NCBI GenBank assembly: GCA_024742755.1
Contig: JANSXW010000004.1
Span: 1-64,000 of the forward strand
Direction of reading: 5' to 3'
Source of the DNA: a bacterium
GTDB taxonomy: Bacteria; Bacteroidota; Bacteroidia; Chitinophagales; Saprospiraceae
DNA length: 64,000 nt
The position numbers and the translations under genes are program-made. The notes below the pieces were generated by a model that was given only the letters and a program-made list of their open reading frames with translations, made no database searches and was not told where the DNA came from. Positions 8,801 to 17,405 of the stretch are shown here, one piece after another. Each line of letters opens with the position of its first letter. Position 1 is the first letter of the stretch.

Positions 8801-8808
8801 TATCTTTG
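8801..8808 (+). promoter_or_regulatory. -7 element TATCTTTG upstream of the TPR gene
   Basis: Perfect TAnnTTTG box 16 nt before the ATG at 8825. No well-placed -33 TTG is visible. It supports choosing 8825 over the upstream start at 8705. Confidence 0.45.
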
Positions 8809-8824
8809 CGCCAAACCAAATGAT

Positions 8825-10321
8825 ATGCACGCCCTCCGGTCCTCCATATTTACTTTGTTTTTCCTGTCCATCACCTCCCTGAGCTGCGCTGCAGGCAAGT
8901 ATTTTCATTTTACTGCTGATGCCAGAACGGCTTACGAAAAGGCTACAGACCTCCGCTTTGGAGAGGCGTATGCCCTGCTGGCCAAAGTACGCCTGCAGGA
9001 GCCGGACAACCTCATTGTTCACCATATTGAGAATTACATCGACTTCTTCAAGTTGTACATCAATGAGAACGAGGAGGAATACAAACAGCTCAAAGCGAAG
9101 CGGGACCGCCGGCTGGCCACGATCGTGGAAAAGGGCAACCCCAACTCGCCTTACTACCGTTTTGTACAAGCTGATATCCGGTTGCAGTGGGCGCTGGTGC
9201 GCTTGCGTTTTGAAGACTACATTGGCGCATTTACGGAAGTGAGCAAAGCTTATAAGCTGCTTCGGGAAAATGAAGCCCTGTACCCCGACTTTATGCCCAA
9301 TAAAAAGGACCTGGGCATCCTCCATGCTATGGTGGGCACCATACCGGATAGCTACAAATGGGGCGTGAAACTGCTGGGCGGACTGGAAGGCACCATCGAG
9401 GAAGGCCGGCGCGAAGTGGAAGCGGTGCTAAAGTACGCCGAGACCCATGACTTCGTTTTTGAAAAGGAAACCAAAGTGCTCTACGCACTGCTGTTGCTGC
9501 ACCTCGAAAACAAAGGCGATACCGCCTGGCAAGCCGTTAACCAAGCTGGCCTTTCGCCCCGGCAAAGCCCCCTGGAGTGCTTTGTGATGGCGCATGTGGC
9601 GATGCGGACCGGCCGCAATGATCAGGCCATAGAGTTGTTGCAGCTGTACCCGAAGAGCGGGGCTTACTACAGCTTCCCTTATCTGGACTACATGCTGGGG
9701 CTGGCTAAGCTGCGCCGGCTGGACCGTGATGCCGCCCCCTACTTCAACGCTTACCTAAGCGCCTGCAACGGGCGGAATTTCATCAAGGAAACCTACCAGA
9801 AGCTTGGCTGGCAGTCGCTGATCAATGGGAACGAAGCGGGCTACAAAAGGCATATGCTCAACTGCATTGCCCATGGCTATTCGGTAGCCGGGGGCGACAA
9901 AAATGCGCAGCAGGAAGCGGAATCCGGCATCGTGCCGAACCTGGACTTGCTGCGCGCGCGCCTGCTCTTTGACGGAGGGTATTTCCAAAAAGGCTATCAA
10001 CTGCTGGCCAATCAGGCTGCGGATGACTTTAAGGGCGCCCATGAGCTGGAGTATTTCTACCGCCTGGGCCGGCTGCTGCATGGTATGGAGCGGTATGAAG
10101 AAGCCCTGCGGCACTATCAGCTGACTTTGGACAAAGGCGCGGACTCCCCATGGTTTTATGCTTGCAATGCCGCCCTCCAAATGGGCATCATCTACGAAGA
10201 ACAAGGAAAGCGGAACCGGGCGCGGGCTGCCTACGAGCGCTGCCTGAGCCTCAAGCCCGAAGAATACCGCGTGGGCCTTCATCAAAAAGCCAAGGCCGGC
10301 CTCACCCGTTTGGAACAGTAG
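8825..10321 (+). CDS. Secreted tetratricopeptide-repeat protein
   Basis: A 498-residue protein with an N-terminal signal peptide (MHALRSSIFTLFFLSITSLS, then CAAGKYF), so it acts in the periplasm or at the outer membrane. The mature part is helical with TPR-like repeats: a well-formed one near residue 415 (FYRLGRLLHGMERYEEALRH) and another near 455 (LQMGIIYEEQGKRNRARAAY). The segment around residues 165-195 (DLGILHAMVGTIPDSYKWG) may form part of a superhelix. The frame is open back to 8705, but that stretch crosses the terminator. A scaffold or tetratricopeptide adaptor role is likely; the partner is unknown. Confidence 0.8.
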   Translation: MHALRSSIFTLFFLSITSLSCAAGKYFHFTADARTAYEKATDLRFGEAYALLAKVRLQEPDNLIVHHIENYIDFFKLYINENEEEYKQLKAKRDRRLATIVEKGNPNSPYYRFVQADIRLQWALVRLRFEDYIGAFTEVSKAYKLLRENEALYPDFMPNKKDLGILHAMVGTIPDSYKWGVKLLGGLEGTIEEGRREVEAVLKYAETHDFVFEKETKVLYALLLLHLENKGDTAWQAVNQAGLSPRQSPLECFVMAHVAMRTGRNDQAIELLQLYPKSGAYYSFPYLDYMLGLAKLRRLDRDAAPYFNAYLSACNGRNFIKETYQKLGWQSLINGNEAGYKRHMLNCIAHGYSVAGGDKNAQQEAESGIVPNLDLLRARLLFDGGYFQKGYQLLANQAADDFKGAHELEYFYRLGRLLHGMERYEEALRHYQLTLDKGADSPWFYACNAALQMGIIYEEQGKRNRARAAYERCLSLKPEEYRVGLHQKAKAGLTRLEQ

Positions 10322-10326
10322 GCTTT

Positions 10327-11079
10327 TTACTGGCTGTTCAGGCTCCAGTCGTACTCGAGGTAGGAAACTTCTGCGTCCGCGTTGACCTCTACCGGCGCAT
10401 ACTGATTGATGTACTCAATGATTGACTTCCCATCGGTCTTGAAGTCGCCCCCGTACCAGGTGAAAAGCTTGGACAAGCGCACGGCATTGGGGCTGATTTT
10501 ATTTTTCCTTTCATCCGCAAGAAAGGCTTCGGCTGCCTGCGTCAGCTGGGCATCGAGCTGCTCAGCAGTGTAGGCCCGGTTGCCCAGTTTGGGGCAGGAC
10601 CGCGCAGCACAATTGACCGCAAAATGGATGCGGGGCTCGTCGAATTTTGGGCGGATGATGCCGTGCTCGATGTTGTTCAGATCATAAGTCTGCCCCTCGA
10701 TTTCAATGAATTTGATATCCCAGACGGTATTCACGAAAGGGATTCCGTTTTTGATGTCCTTGATGCTTTCCACGGGATAGTGGTCGGCCACCAGTTTTAC
10801 CGTGAAGGCATTATAGGCATTGATCCAGTAGGCGAGGCGCTCGTCCCGCGACCAGTGCTCATCGTTGGGGTGGTGCTGCCGCAGCAGGTCCAAGTAGCTG
10901 TTCAGGCGTGCGCTGTCGGCAATGAAGCCCTGATAATCGACCAGGCCTTCCGCGGTAACATGCTTTTGGAGAAGGCTGTCCCAGATGCGGTGGTCAATGG
11001 GCCTGGAATCAGAAGCATAGTCGCTGACTTTACAACCGCAAAGCAGGGCGGCAAATACGAACAATAGGCAATAACGCAT
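10327..11079 (-). CDS. DUF547 lipoprotein
   Basis: A 250-residue protein with a lipoprotein signal (MRYCLLFVFAALLCGC, cysteine at residue 16). DUF547 spans roughly residues 45-200, with the hallmarks AYWINAYNAFTVKLVADHYP near 84 and RIHFAVNCAARSCPKLGNRAY near 150. The family has a transglutaminase-like cysteine-containing core but no established reaction. It converges on the TPR gene with only 5 nt between stop codons. Confidence 0.85.
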   Translation of the reverse strand: MRYCLLFVFAALLCGCKVSDYASDSRPIDHRIWDSLLQKHVTAEGLVDYQGFIADSARLNSYLDLLRQHHPNDEHWSRDERLAYWINAYNAFTVKLVADHYPVESIKDIKNGIPFVNTVWDIKFIEIEGQTYDLNNIEHGIIRPKFDEPRIHFAVNCAARSCPKLGNRAYTAEQLDAQLTQAAEAFLADERKNKISPNAVRLSKLFTWYGGDFKTDGKSIIEYINQYAPVEVNADAEVSYLEYDWSLNSQ

Positions 11080-11164
11080 GGACGGGTTTTATTTTCATAA
11101 CGCGCCCTTTGGCATAAAGTTAGCGCCACTGCACAGCGCCTGCTCTGAAATGTCCGGGCCGGGA

Positions 11165-12259
11165 CTACTCCTCCTTGAGGTCATACTCCGAAAGGATCGC
11201 CTGCCAGCGGCTACTTTCCAGAATGCTGAGCATGATGGGGTTGATCTGATCTGCCAGGGGGCTGTTTTTGGGCAGGCCGTAGCTGTAGTACTGTGTATTG
11301 AACCGGTAGGGGAGGACCTGCAGCCCGGTGCGGTTGCCACTCAGGATTTCGTACTTCAGGATGGGCTCGTCGTACACAAAAGCATCAATATCCCCGGCTT
11401 GCAGCGCGTCCAGGCCTGCCTGCACATTATTGTAGGGCCGGGCAGGCACGTAGTTGTCGTCCAGAAACTGAAGGCTGGCAGAGGCCGCTACGGAGCCTGC
11501 CTCATGCTGCCGCAATTCCTGTAAGCTTTCAATATCGCCACTCAGCTGATTCACGGTCAGGGAAGAAGCAATACTTGCCGTAAGGCCAGAGATGATGATG
11601 ATGGCCGTAAACATCCACACCAGCGCAACGATCCTGCCGCCAGGGGAGCGGGGGGATTTGTCGCCATAGCCCACCGTTGTCATCGTGACGGCCGACCACC
11701 AGATGCCTTCCCACATGCCCTTCCAGCCATTGGGGAATTCCTCCGGGTTGGCTTTGCGCTCAAACAGCCAGGTAATAAAGCCAAAGATGAAAATGACAAT
11801 AAATAACACAAAAATGGCCTTCAGGAAATTGACAGAGAAGAATTTTTTAACAAAAGCCAGGGCGCTGTCCAGTCCGCTGCTGCTGCGCGTGGCCACGGCA
11901 GAAGAGGAAACGAAGAATGGCTGAGTGAAGGCTATCCGCTCAATGCGGCCGCTCGTTACCGTAAGTGGATTGATTGCAATATCAAGTTTTCCGGCTTCCA
12001 GCTGATCCAGCATTTCGCTCAGGGTGAGCTCCCTGAATTCATAGGGTTGGGCAAGCTCAGCCGCCACCTGTTCCCACAGCCAGGCACTGATCCCTTCTAG
12101 TTGAGATGTATTTTTTTTGAACAAAAATGGAGGAGATTCCTTTACGCCCACATGTAAAATTGACGAATTGTCTGATTTTGGGGTGTTTTCTTGCCCATTT
12201 AACCCCGTTTTGAATATTAATGTGAATATTAAGTACGTAATAATGTGCCTAATTGTCAT
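11165..12259 (-). CDS. Glutamate-receptor-type (GluR0-like) ligand-gated K+ channel
   Basis: A 364-residue prokaryotic ionotropic receptor. After a signal segment (residues 1-22), the first lobe of a type-3 periplasmic binding domain spans about 33-135 (LHVGVKESPPFLF ... DIAINPLTVTSGR). The channel is inserted between the lobes: a membrane helix at 145-165, a pore loop with the K+ selectivity filter TVGYGD at 195-200, and a second helix at 208-232. The second ligand-binding lobe follows (240-360, including IDAFVYDEPILKYE and SYGLPKNSPL). This is the GluR0 architecture: an amino acid or similar solute binds outside and gates K+ flow. The ligand is not predictable. It is divergent from the SusC gene. 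Confidence 0.88.
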   Translation of the reverse strand: MTIRHIITYLIFTLIFKTGLNGQENTPKSDNSSILHVGVKESPPFLFKKNTSQLEGISAWLWEQVAAELAQPYEFRELTLSEMLDQLEAGKLDIAINPLTVTSGRIERIAFTQPFFVSSSAVATRSSSGLDSALAFVKKFFSVNFLKAIFVLFIVIFIFGFITWLFERKANPEEFPNGWKGMWEGIWWSAVTMTTVGYGDKSPRSPGGRIVALVWMFTAIIIISGLTASIASSLTVNQLSGDIESLQELRQHEAGSVAASASLQFLDDNYVPARPYNNVQAGLDALQAGDIDAFVYDEPILKYEILSGNRTGLQVLPYRFNTQYYSYGLPKNSPLADQINPIMLSILESSRWQAILSEYDLKEE

Positions 12260-12370
12260 TTATTTTCGATTTTTGTGCCAAAAATAAGCAATACGAGTTT
12301 CTAAGTTAATAAAGTGGTGTGTTCAGCGCACTGCTCGATCCATGTTTATTCTTAATTAAACACTAGTTTT

Positions 12371-15300
12371 ATGAATCGTACTTTACAAATGACTCGCCAC
12401 CTCCTTGGGCTGGTCCTGCTGTTTGCATGCAGCAGCACCTTGCTGGCACAAGCCGGTGGGAGAACCATTACTGGTACTGTAACGGATAATGAAGGCGAGC
12501 CCCTCATTGGTGCCAACGTTTACGTGAAAAAGACGGTAAAAGGTACCGTAACGGATTTCAATGGCGCTTATGAGCTGGCAACCGCAGAAGATGCAGAAAT
12601 CCTCGTTTTCTCCTATGTTGGCTTCAGCACTAAAGAGGTGGCCATTGAAGAGGGTAAGGATACCTACGATGTTGAGCTGAGCGCTCAAATCGAGCTGGAC
12701 GAAGTGGTCGTAACGGCTCTCGGCATTGAGCGCGAGGAGAAAGCCCTGGGCTACTCCGTGCAAAAGCTCGGCGCTGACCAAATCGCCAAGGTAAAGCCGA
12801 CCAACGTGACCAACGCCCTGGCGGGTAAAGCTTCGGGTGTTTACGTTACCGGCAGCTCTGCCGGCCCAACGGCTTCTTCCAATATTAACATCCGTGGTGC
12901 AGCTTCGCTTCTGGGGAATAATCAGCCCCTCTTCGTGGTAAATGGTATCCCCATTACCAACGACCTGTACAGCTTTGATGATGGCCTGAACGGGTCGACT
13001 ACCATTGACTTTGGCAATGCGGCACAGATCGTCAACCCGGATGATATCGCGTCCATCAACGTCCTGAAAGGGCCTGCTGCATCTGCGCTTTACGGCTCAC
13101 GTGCTGCCAATGGCGTGATCCTGATCGAAACCAAGACGGGCAAAGATGCTCAGGGCTGGGGCGTGGAGATCAATTCCACAACTATGGCGCAAACCATCCT
13201 GAAGCTGCCCAACTACCAAAATGAGTTTGGTTTTGGTGGCGGTGGCAAGTACAGCTACATCGATGGTACCAACTACATCGGCGATAAAGAGTACTACGAA
13301 GCCTACGGTGAGAACTGGGGCCCGCGCATGAATGGGCAGCTGATCAAGCAGTTCAACTCTGACGGGCAGCCGGCTCCGTTTACGCCAGCTGAGGACAATA
13401 TCCGCAACTTCTTCCGTACGGGTATTTCCACCATCAACAACGTCGCGATCAACAACAACTCTGAGGCAGGCGATTTCCGCCTTTCCTATACCAATACCGC
13501 GAATCGTGGTATCGTGCCGAACACGAACCTGCAGCGTAATACTTTTCAGACGAGCATCGGACGTCAGTTCTTTGACGACCGCCTCAATGTGCGCCTGAAT
13601 GCCATGTACGTGCGCTCTGGCTCTGATAACGTGCCGAACTCCGGTTACGATGAGTCTTCTTCTGTCATGTACGGCTGGCTTTGGTACCCACGGCAGGTGG
13701 CTATTGACGACCTGCGCGACTACTGGGAGCCTGGACTTGAAGGCGTACAGCAGCGTTATGTGGAGGACCTTTGGGTGAACAACCCCTGGTTTGTCGCTAA
13801 TGAAAATACCAACAGCTTCAGCAGCAACCGCGTAATTGGTAACCTGCAGCTGTCTTATGAGCTGAATGATAACTTTGATATCCGCCTGCGCTACGGTGCA
13901 GACGTAGTGGACGACGAGCGGGCTTACCGCCGGGCACCTTCTACCAAGGCTACCCCTGGTGAGAATGGCAGCTACCGCGAAGATGAAATTTCCTTCACAG
14001 AGACCAATGCCGAGGCACTGATCGGCTATCATACCGACCGGGGCAATGGTTCCCGCTTCGCACTGGACGTCAAGCTTGGCGGCAATATCATGCGGCAGGA
14101 TGCCAACTTCCTGGTGGCCAACAACCCGGAACTGAAGTTTGCAGGTACGAGCGAAAGCATTTACACCCTTGCCAACGCACGCTCCGGCGTGTTGGTGGAG
14201 TCCCAGAAGACCACGACCGGTATCAACAGTTTGTTCGGTATCGCGACCATTTCCTTCGACGACTTCCTCTACCTGGATGCATCGCTGCGTCAGGATTGGA
14301 ACAGTACACTGGTGAACCCAGAACTGGGCATCGATGGGTCAGACTATGACTTTTTGTACCCTTCTGTCTCGATGAGTGCCGTGCTGAGCGAGAAGCTCAA
14401 TCTGGGCGCTAATTCTGCCCTTTCCTTCCTGAAGCTGAAAGGCGCATACGCAGAGGTTGGTAATGGTGCGCCGCCTTATTCTTTCGGCAACACCTTTACG
14501 CCACAGGCAGCCTTCGGTGCAACATCGGTATTCACTACCAACCGTACCGTAGCCGACCCGAACCTGACCAACGAACGTACACAGGCCATCGAAGCAGGTG
14601 TGGATGTCCGCTTCCTGAACGATCGCCTGCGCCTGGACGCGACGTACTACAACATGCTGAGCTTCGATCAGGTGATCACCCTGCCGGTTGCAGCAACAAG
14701 TGGTTATGACTTCAGCCTCACCAACGGCGGTGAAATCCGCAACGAGGGTATCGAGCTGATGCTGAGCGCCACACCGGTGAAGCGCCGCAACTTTAGCTGG
14801 GATGTGATGCTGAACGTTGGCCACAACCGCGCCATCGTGGAAAGCCTGCCAGACATTATTTCCAGCGGGCGTTACAGCATTATTGCGGATGTATTCCCTG
14901 GCGATGAAGGTGGTGCAGACCTGGAGTACGTTGCCGAAGAAGGCGAACTGCTCGGTCAGCTCTACGGCCTCGGTTTCCAGAGGGTGGAAGGCGGTCAGTA
15001 CGACGGACAAATCATCCACGAAGACGGCCTGCCGTTGCTCACAGAAGAAAAAGTGTCTGCCGGATCCTTCCAGCCGGATGCCCGTATCGGTATCTACAAC
15101 ACCCTGAACTTCGGCAATATCAGCTTTGGCTTCCTGTTTGATGGCCAGGTAGGTGGCAACATCTACTCCCGTACGCACGCACTGATGAACACCGGCGGTA
15201 CGATTACCAACGAAGACGACCCCCATCTTGACCTGCTCACTACGGAGGGCCGTACAGTATACAGCGTAGACTATGATGCCAACGGTGACCCCGTCTACAC

Positions 15301-15727
15301 GCTCGAGCAGGCGGGAGGTGTCATTGGGCCAGGTGTGAAAAACATCGGTACCGATGAAAACCCAGAGTACGTCCCTAACGACGTGGCTGTAGAGCCAGGT
15401 GGAGCCGGCTATACCGGTTACTTCTACAACTACTACGGCAACGGGTTCAACCGCGATAATATTGAAGCAGCGACCTACGACGCCACCTATGTGAAGCTCC
15501 GTGAAGTGAGCCTGTCTTACCGCATTCCATCAGGGGTGCTGGAGTCTGCAGGCATCGCCAACGCCAGTATTTCACTTGTAGGGCGCAACCTGTTGCTTTT
15601 TACCAATGTGCCTTCTATTGACCCGGAGACTTATTCGATCCGGAACGGCCTGTTTGTGAACGGCTTTGAGAGTACGCAGCTGCCATCCGTAAGAAGCTTC
15701 GGTTTCTCTCTTAACCTGGGCTTCTAA
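12371..15727 (+). CDS. SusC/RagA-family TonB-linked outer-membrane protein
   Basis: A TonB-dependent transporter of 1118 residues. It comprises a signal peptide (ending near LLAQAGG), a carboxypeptidase-regulatory-like beta domain (about 30-110, TITGTVTDNEGEPLIGANVYV), a TonB-box/plug region (DEVVVTALGIEREEKALGYS; NVLKGPAASALYGSRAANGV near 235) and a C-terminal beta-barrel ending in an aromatic-rich strand (FGFSLNLGF). It forms a pedal-bin complex with the SusD-like lipoprotein encoded 76 nt downstream and imports a large nutrient, probably glycan or peptide. No glycoside hydrolases or peptidases lie beside the pair, so the substrate is unknown. Confidence 0.95.
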   Translation: MNRTLQMTRHLLGLVLLFACSSTLLAQAGGRTITGTVTDNEGEPLIGANVYVKKTVKGTVTDFNGAYELATAEDAEILVFSYVGFSTKEVAIEEGKDTYDVELSAQIELDEVVVTALGIEREEKALGYSVQKLGADQIAKVKPTNVTNALAGKASGVYVTGSSAGPTASSNINIRGAASLLGNNQPLFVVNGIPITNDLYSFDDGLNGSTTIDFGNAAQIVNPDDIASINVLKGPAASALYGSRAANGVILIETKTGKDAQGWGVEINSTTMAQTILKLPNYQNEFGFGGGGKYSYIDGTNYIGDKEYYEAYGENWGPRMNGQLIKQFNSDGQPAPFTPAEDNIRNFFRTGISTINNVAINNNSEAGDFRLSYTNTANRGIVPNTNLQRNTFQTSIGRQFFDDRLNVRLNAMYVRSGSDNVPNSGYDESSSVMYGWLWYPRQVAIDDLRDYWEPGLEGVQQRYVEDLWVNNPWFVANENTNSFSSNRVIGNLQLSYELNDNFDIRLRYGADVVDDERAYRRAPSTKATPGENGSYREDEISFTETNAEALIGYHTDRGNGSRFALDVKLGGNIMRQDANFLVANNPELKFAGTSESIYTLANARSGVLVESQKTTTGINSLFGIATISFDDFLYLDASLRQDWNSTLVNPELGIDGSDYDFLYPSVSMSAVLSEKLNLGANSALSFLKLKGAYAEVGNGAPPYSFGNTFTPQAAFGATSVFTTNRTVADPNLTNERTQAIEAGVDVRFLNDRLRLDATYYNMLSFDQVITLPVAATSGYDFSLTNGGEIRNEGIELMLSATPVKRRNFSWDVMLNVGHNRAIVESLPDIISSGRYSIIADVFPGDEGGADLEYVAEEGELLGQLYGLGFQRVEGGQYDGQIIHEDGLPLLTEEKVSAGSFQPDARIGIYNTLNFGNISFGFLFDGQVGGNIYSRTHALMNTGGTITNEDDPHLDLLTTEGRTVYSVDYDANGDPVYTLEQAGGVIGPGVKNIGTDENPEYVPNDVAVEPGGAGYTGYFYNYYGNGFNRDNIEAATYDATYVKLREVSLSYRIPSGVLESAGIANASISLVGRNLLLFTNVPSIDPETYSIRNGLFVNGFESTQLPSVRSFGFSLNLGF

Positions 15728-15803
15728 ATAAAAAAGCTTGAAACGCATTCGGGGGAGGAAAGGCTTTCCTCCCTCCCAATTTTTCAAGACAAAAAAGACA
15801 TTT

Positions 15804-17294
15804 ATGAAATTTTTCAAATCTATATCACTCCTCTTTGTGCTGGCCGGGCTGTTCCTGGTTGCCTGCGAGCAGTTTGACGAGTTTAATGAAAACCCGAATG
15901 AGCCGACGACGGTTTCTCCCGACGTGCTCATGGCTTCGGCTATCCGGAACAGTGTCAACACGACCACGGAAGAATCCTTCCTCTTGGGCAACAACATCGC
16001 TCAGCTGAGCGCCAAGACCCTCCGGAATGAGGTAGACGCTTACAACTGGAACGCCTTCCCTACCGTTTGGGAAGGGCTCTACGGCAGCCTGACCGATGTG
16101 TATGCTGTAGAGGAAATTGCCATTGAGTCGGAGAATGCCCACCTCGAAGGCGCGGCAATCGTCCTGCGCAGCTGGATTTTTTCTGTGCTGACAAACGCTT
16201 ATGGCGATGTGCCTTACTTCGATGCCATCAGTGGCCTGCAGGATAACTTCACACCGGTATACGACCCGCAGCCGGAAATCTACGCGGACCTGCTGAATGA
16301 GCTGGAGCGTGCAAGCAACCTGCTTTCTTCTGCGAATGGCGGCTCTATTGCCGGTGACCTCATCTTCAGCGGCGACGCTTCCAAGTGGCAGAAGTTTGCG
16401 AACTCCCTTCGCTTGCAGCTACTGATGCTGGCCAGTAACCAGCTGGATAACGCAGCGGCAGATTTTGCAGCGATCGTGGACGGCGGCAACATCATGGGAA
16501 GCAATGACGACAACGCCACCCTGACGTACCTCAACGCTTTCCCGAATCAGTTCCCGCTGATCCCCCTGAAAACAGGTGACTTTGATGCGGTAGCGATCAG
16601 CTCTACCCTTGTTGGCCATCTGACAGATTACGATGACCCTCGTTTGTTCCGCTATGCACGGCCGGACAACGATATGTACTCTACCGAAGGCACTTTCAAT
16701 GGTGCAGACAATGGCAACAATACCGAGGATTGCAGCAAAACGGGCTCCCGCCTGGGCGCAGCCTACTACGTAGACGCTGCACAGACAACAGCTGCCGAGT
16801 TGGGCATCGACCTGGCAAAAGGCATCCTGATGACCTACGCTGAGGTAGAATTCCTGCTGGCAGAAGCAGCTGCCAAAGGTTGGATATCCGGCGATGTGGA
16901 AAGCCACTACCGCAACGGCATTGCCGCTTCCATGGAGTACCATCAGGTTGACTTGTCCTCCACGCAGTGGTCTTCCTTTGAAGACTTTTACGACAACTCC
17001 GGTGTTGCCTACGAAAAAGTAACGGACATCTGGGAGCAGAAGTGGGTCGCTTTGTTCTTCCACGGTTTGCAGCCCTACTTTGAGCTGCGCCGCTGGTACC
17101 ACGAGAGCGGGATGAGCTGGGACGGTATCCCATTCCTCAACCCACCTTGCGCCAACGTCAATGATGACGAACTGCCGCTTCGTTTCCTCTACCCCGGACA
17201 GGAGATCAGCCTGAACGAAACGAACTACAACGCCGCAGTAGACCGCCTTGGCGGCTCGAACTCACAAAACGCTGCAATGTGGCTGGTGCAGTAA
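15804..17294 (+). CDS. SusD/RagB-family nutrient-binding lipoprotein
   Basis: Surface lipoprotein partner of the preceding SusC-like transporter. The 496-residue product has a lipobox signal (MKFFKSISLLFVLAGLFLVAC) followed by EQFDEFNENPNEPTTVSPD, characteristic of the SusD_2 branch. Helical TPR-like segments include YAEVEFLLAEAAAKGW near residue 346, and the C-terminus has the LRFLYPGQEISLNETNYNAA region typical of the family. The frame is open from 15738, but the ATG at 15804 is the one that starts the signal peptide. A strong hairpin terminator follows, closing the susCD transcript. Confidence 0.93.
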   Translation: MKFFKSISLLFVLAGLFLVACEQFDEFNENPNEPTTVSPDVLMASAIRNSVNTTTEESFLLGNNIAQLSAKTLRNEVDAYNWNAFPTVWEGLYGSLTDVYAVEEIAIESENAHLEGAAIVLRSWIFSVLTNAYGDVPYFDAISGLQDNFTPVYDPQPEIYADLLNELERASNLLSSANGGSIAGDLIFSGDASKWQKFANSLRLQLLMLASNQLDNAAADFAAIVDGGNIMGSNDDNATLTYLNAFPNQFPLIPLKTGDFDAVAISSTLVGHLTDYDDPRLFRYARPDNDMYSTEGTFNGADNGNNTEDCSKTGSRLGAAYYVDAAQTTAAELGIDLAKGILMTYAEVEFLLAEAAAKGWISGDVESHYRNGIAASMEYHQVDLSSTQWSSFEDFYDNSGVAYEKVTDIWEQKWVALFFHGLQPYFELRRWYHESGMSWDGIPFLNPPCANVNDDELPLRFLYPGQEISLNETNYNAAVDRLGGSNSQNAAMWLVQ

Positions 17295-17329
17295 GCATGC
17301 TCATTGCAAAGCATTGAACAAAGATGCGT

Positions 17330-17362
17330 GTGTGCCACCTCCGGTAATGAGAGGTGGCACAC
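17330..17362 (+). terminator. Terminator of the susCD operon
   Basis: Perfect 12-bp stem GTGTGCCACCTC / GAGGTGGCACAC with a 9-nt loop, followed by the moderately T-rich ttgtgttttggg. Confidence 0.75.
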
Positions 17363-17405
17363 TTGTGTTTTGGGCAAGCTTTTAATCATCGCAACCTACA
17401 GGTTT

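Noticed and set aside
13097-14032. Long antisense frame inside the SusC gene
   Set aside because: A shadow of a strongly coding, high-GC gene; no family resemblance or start context.
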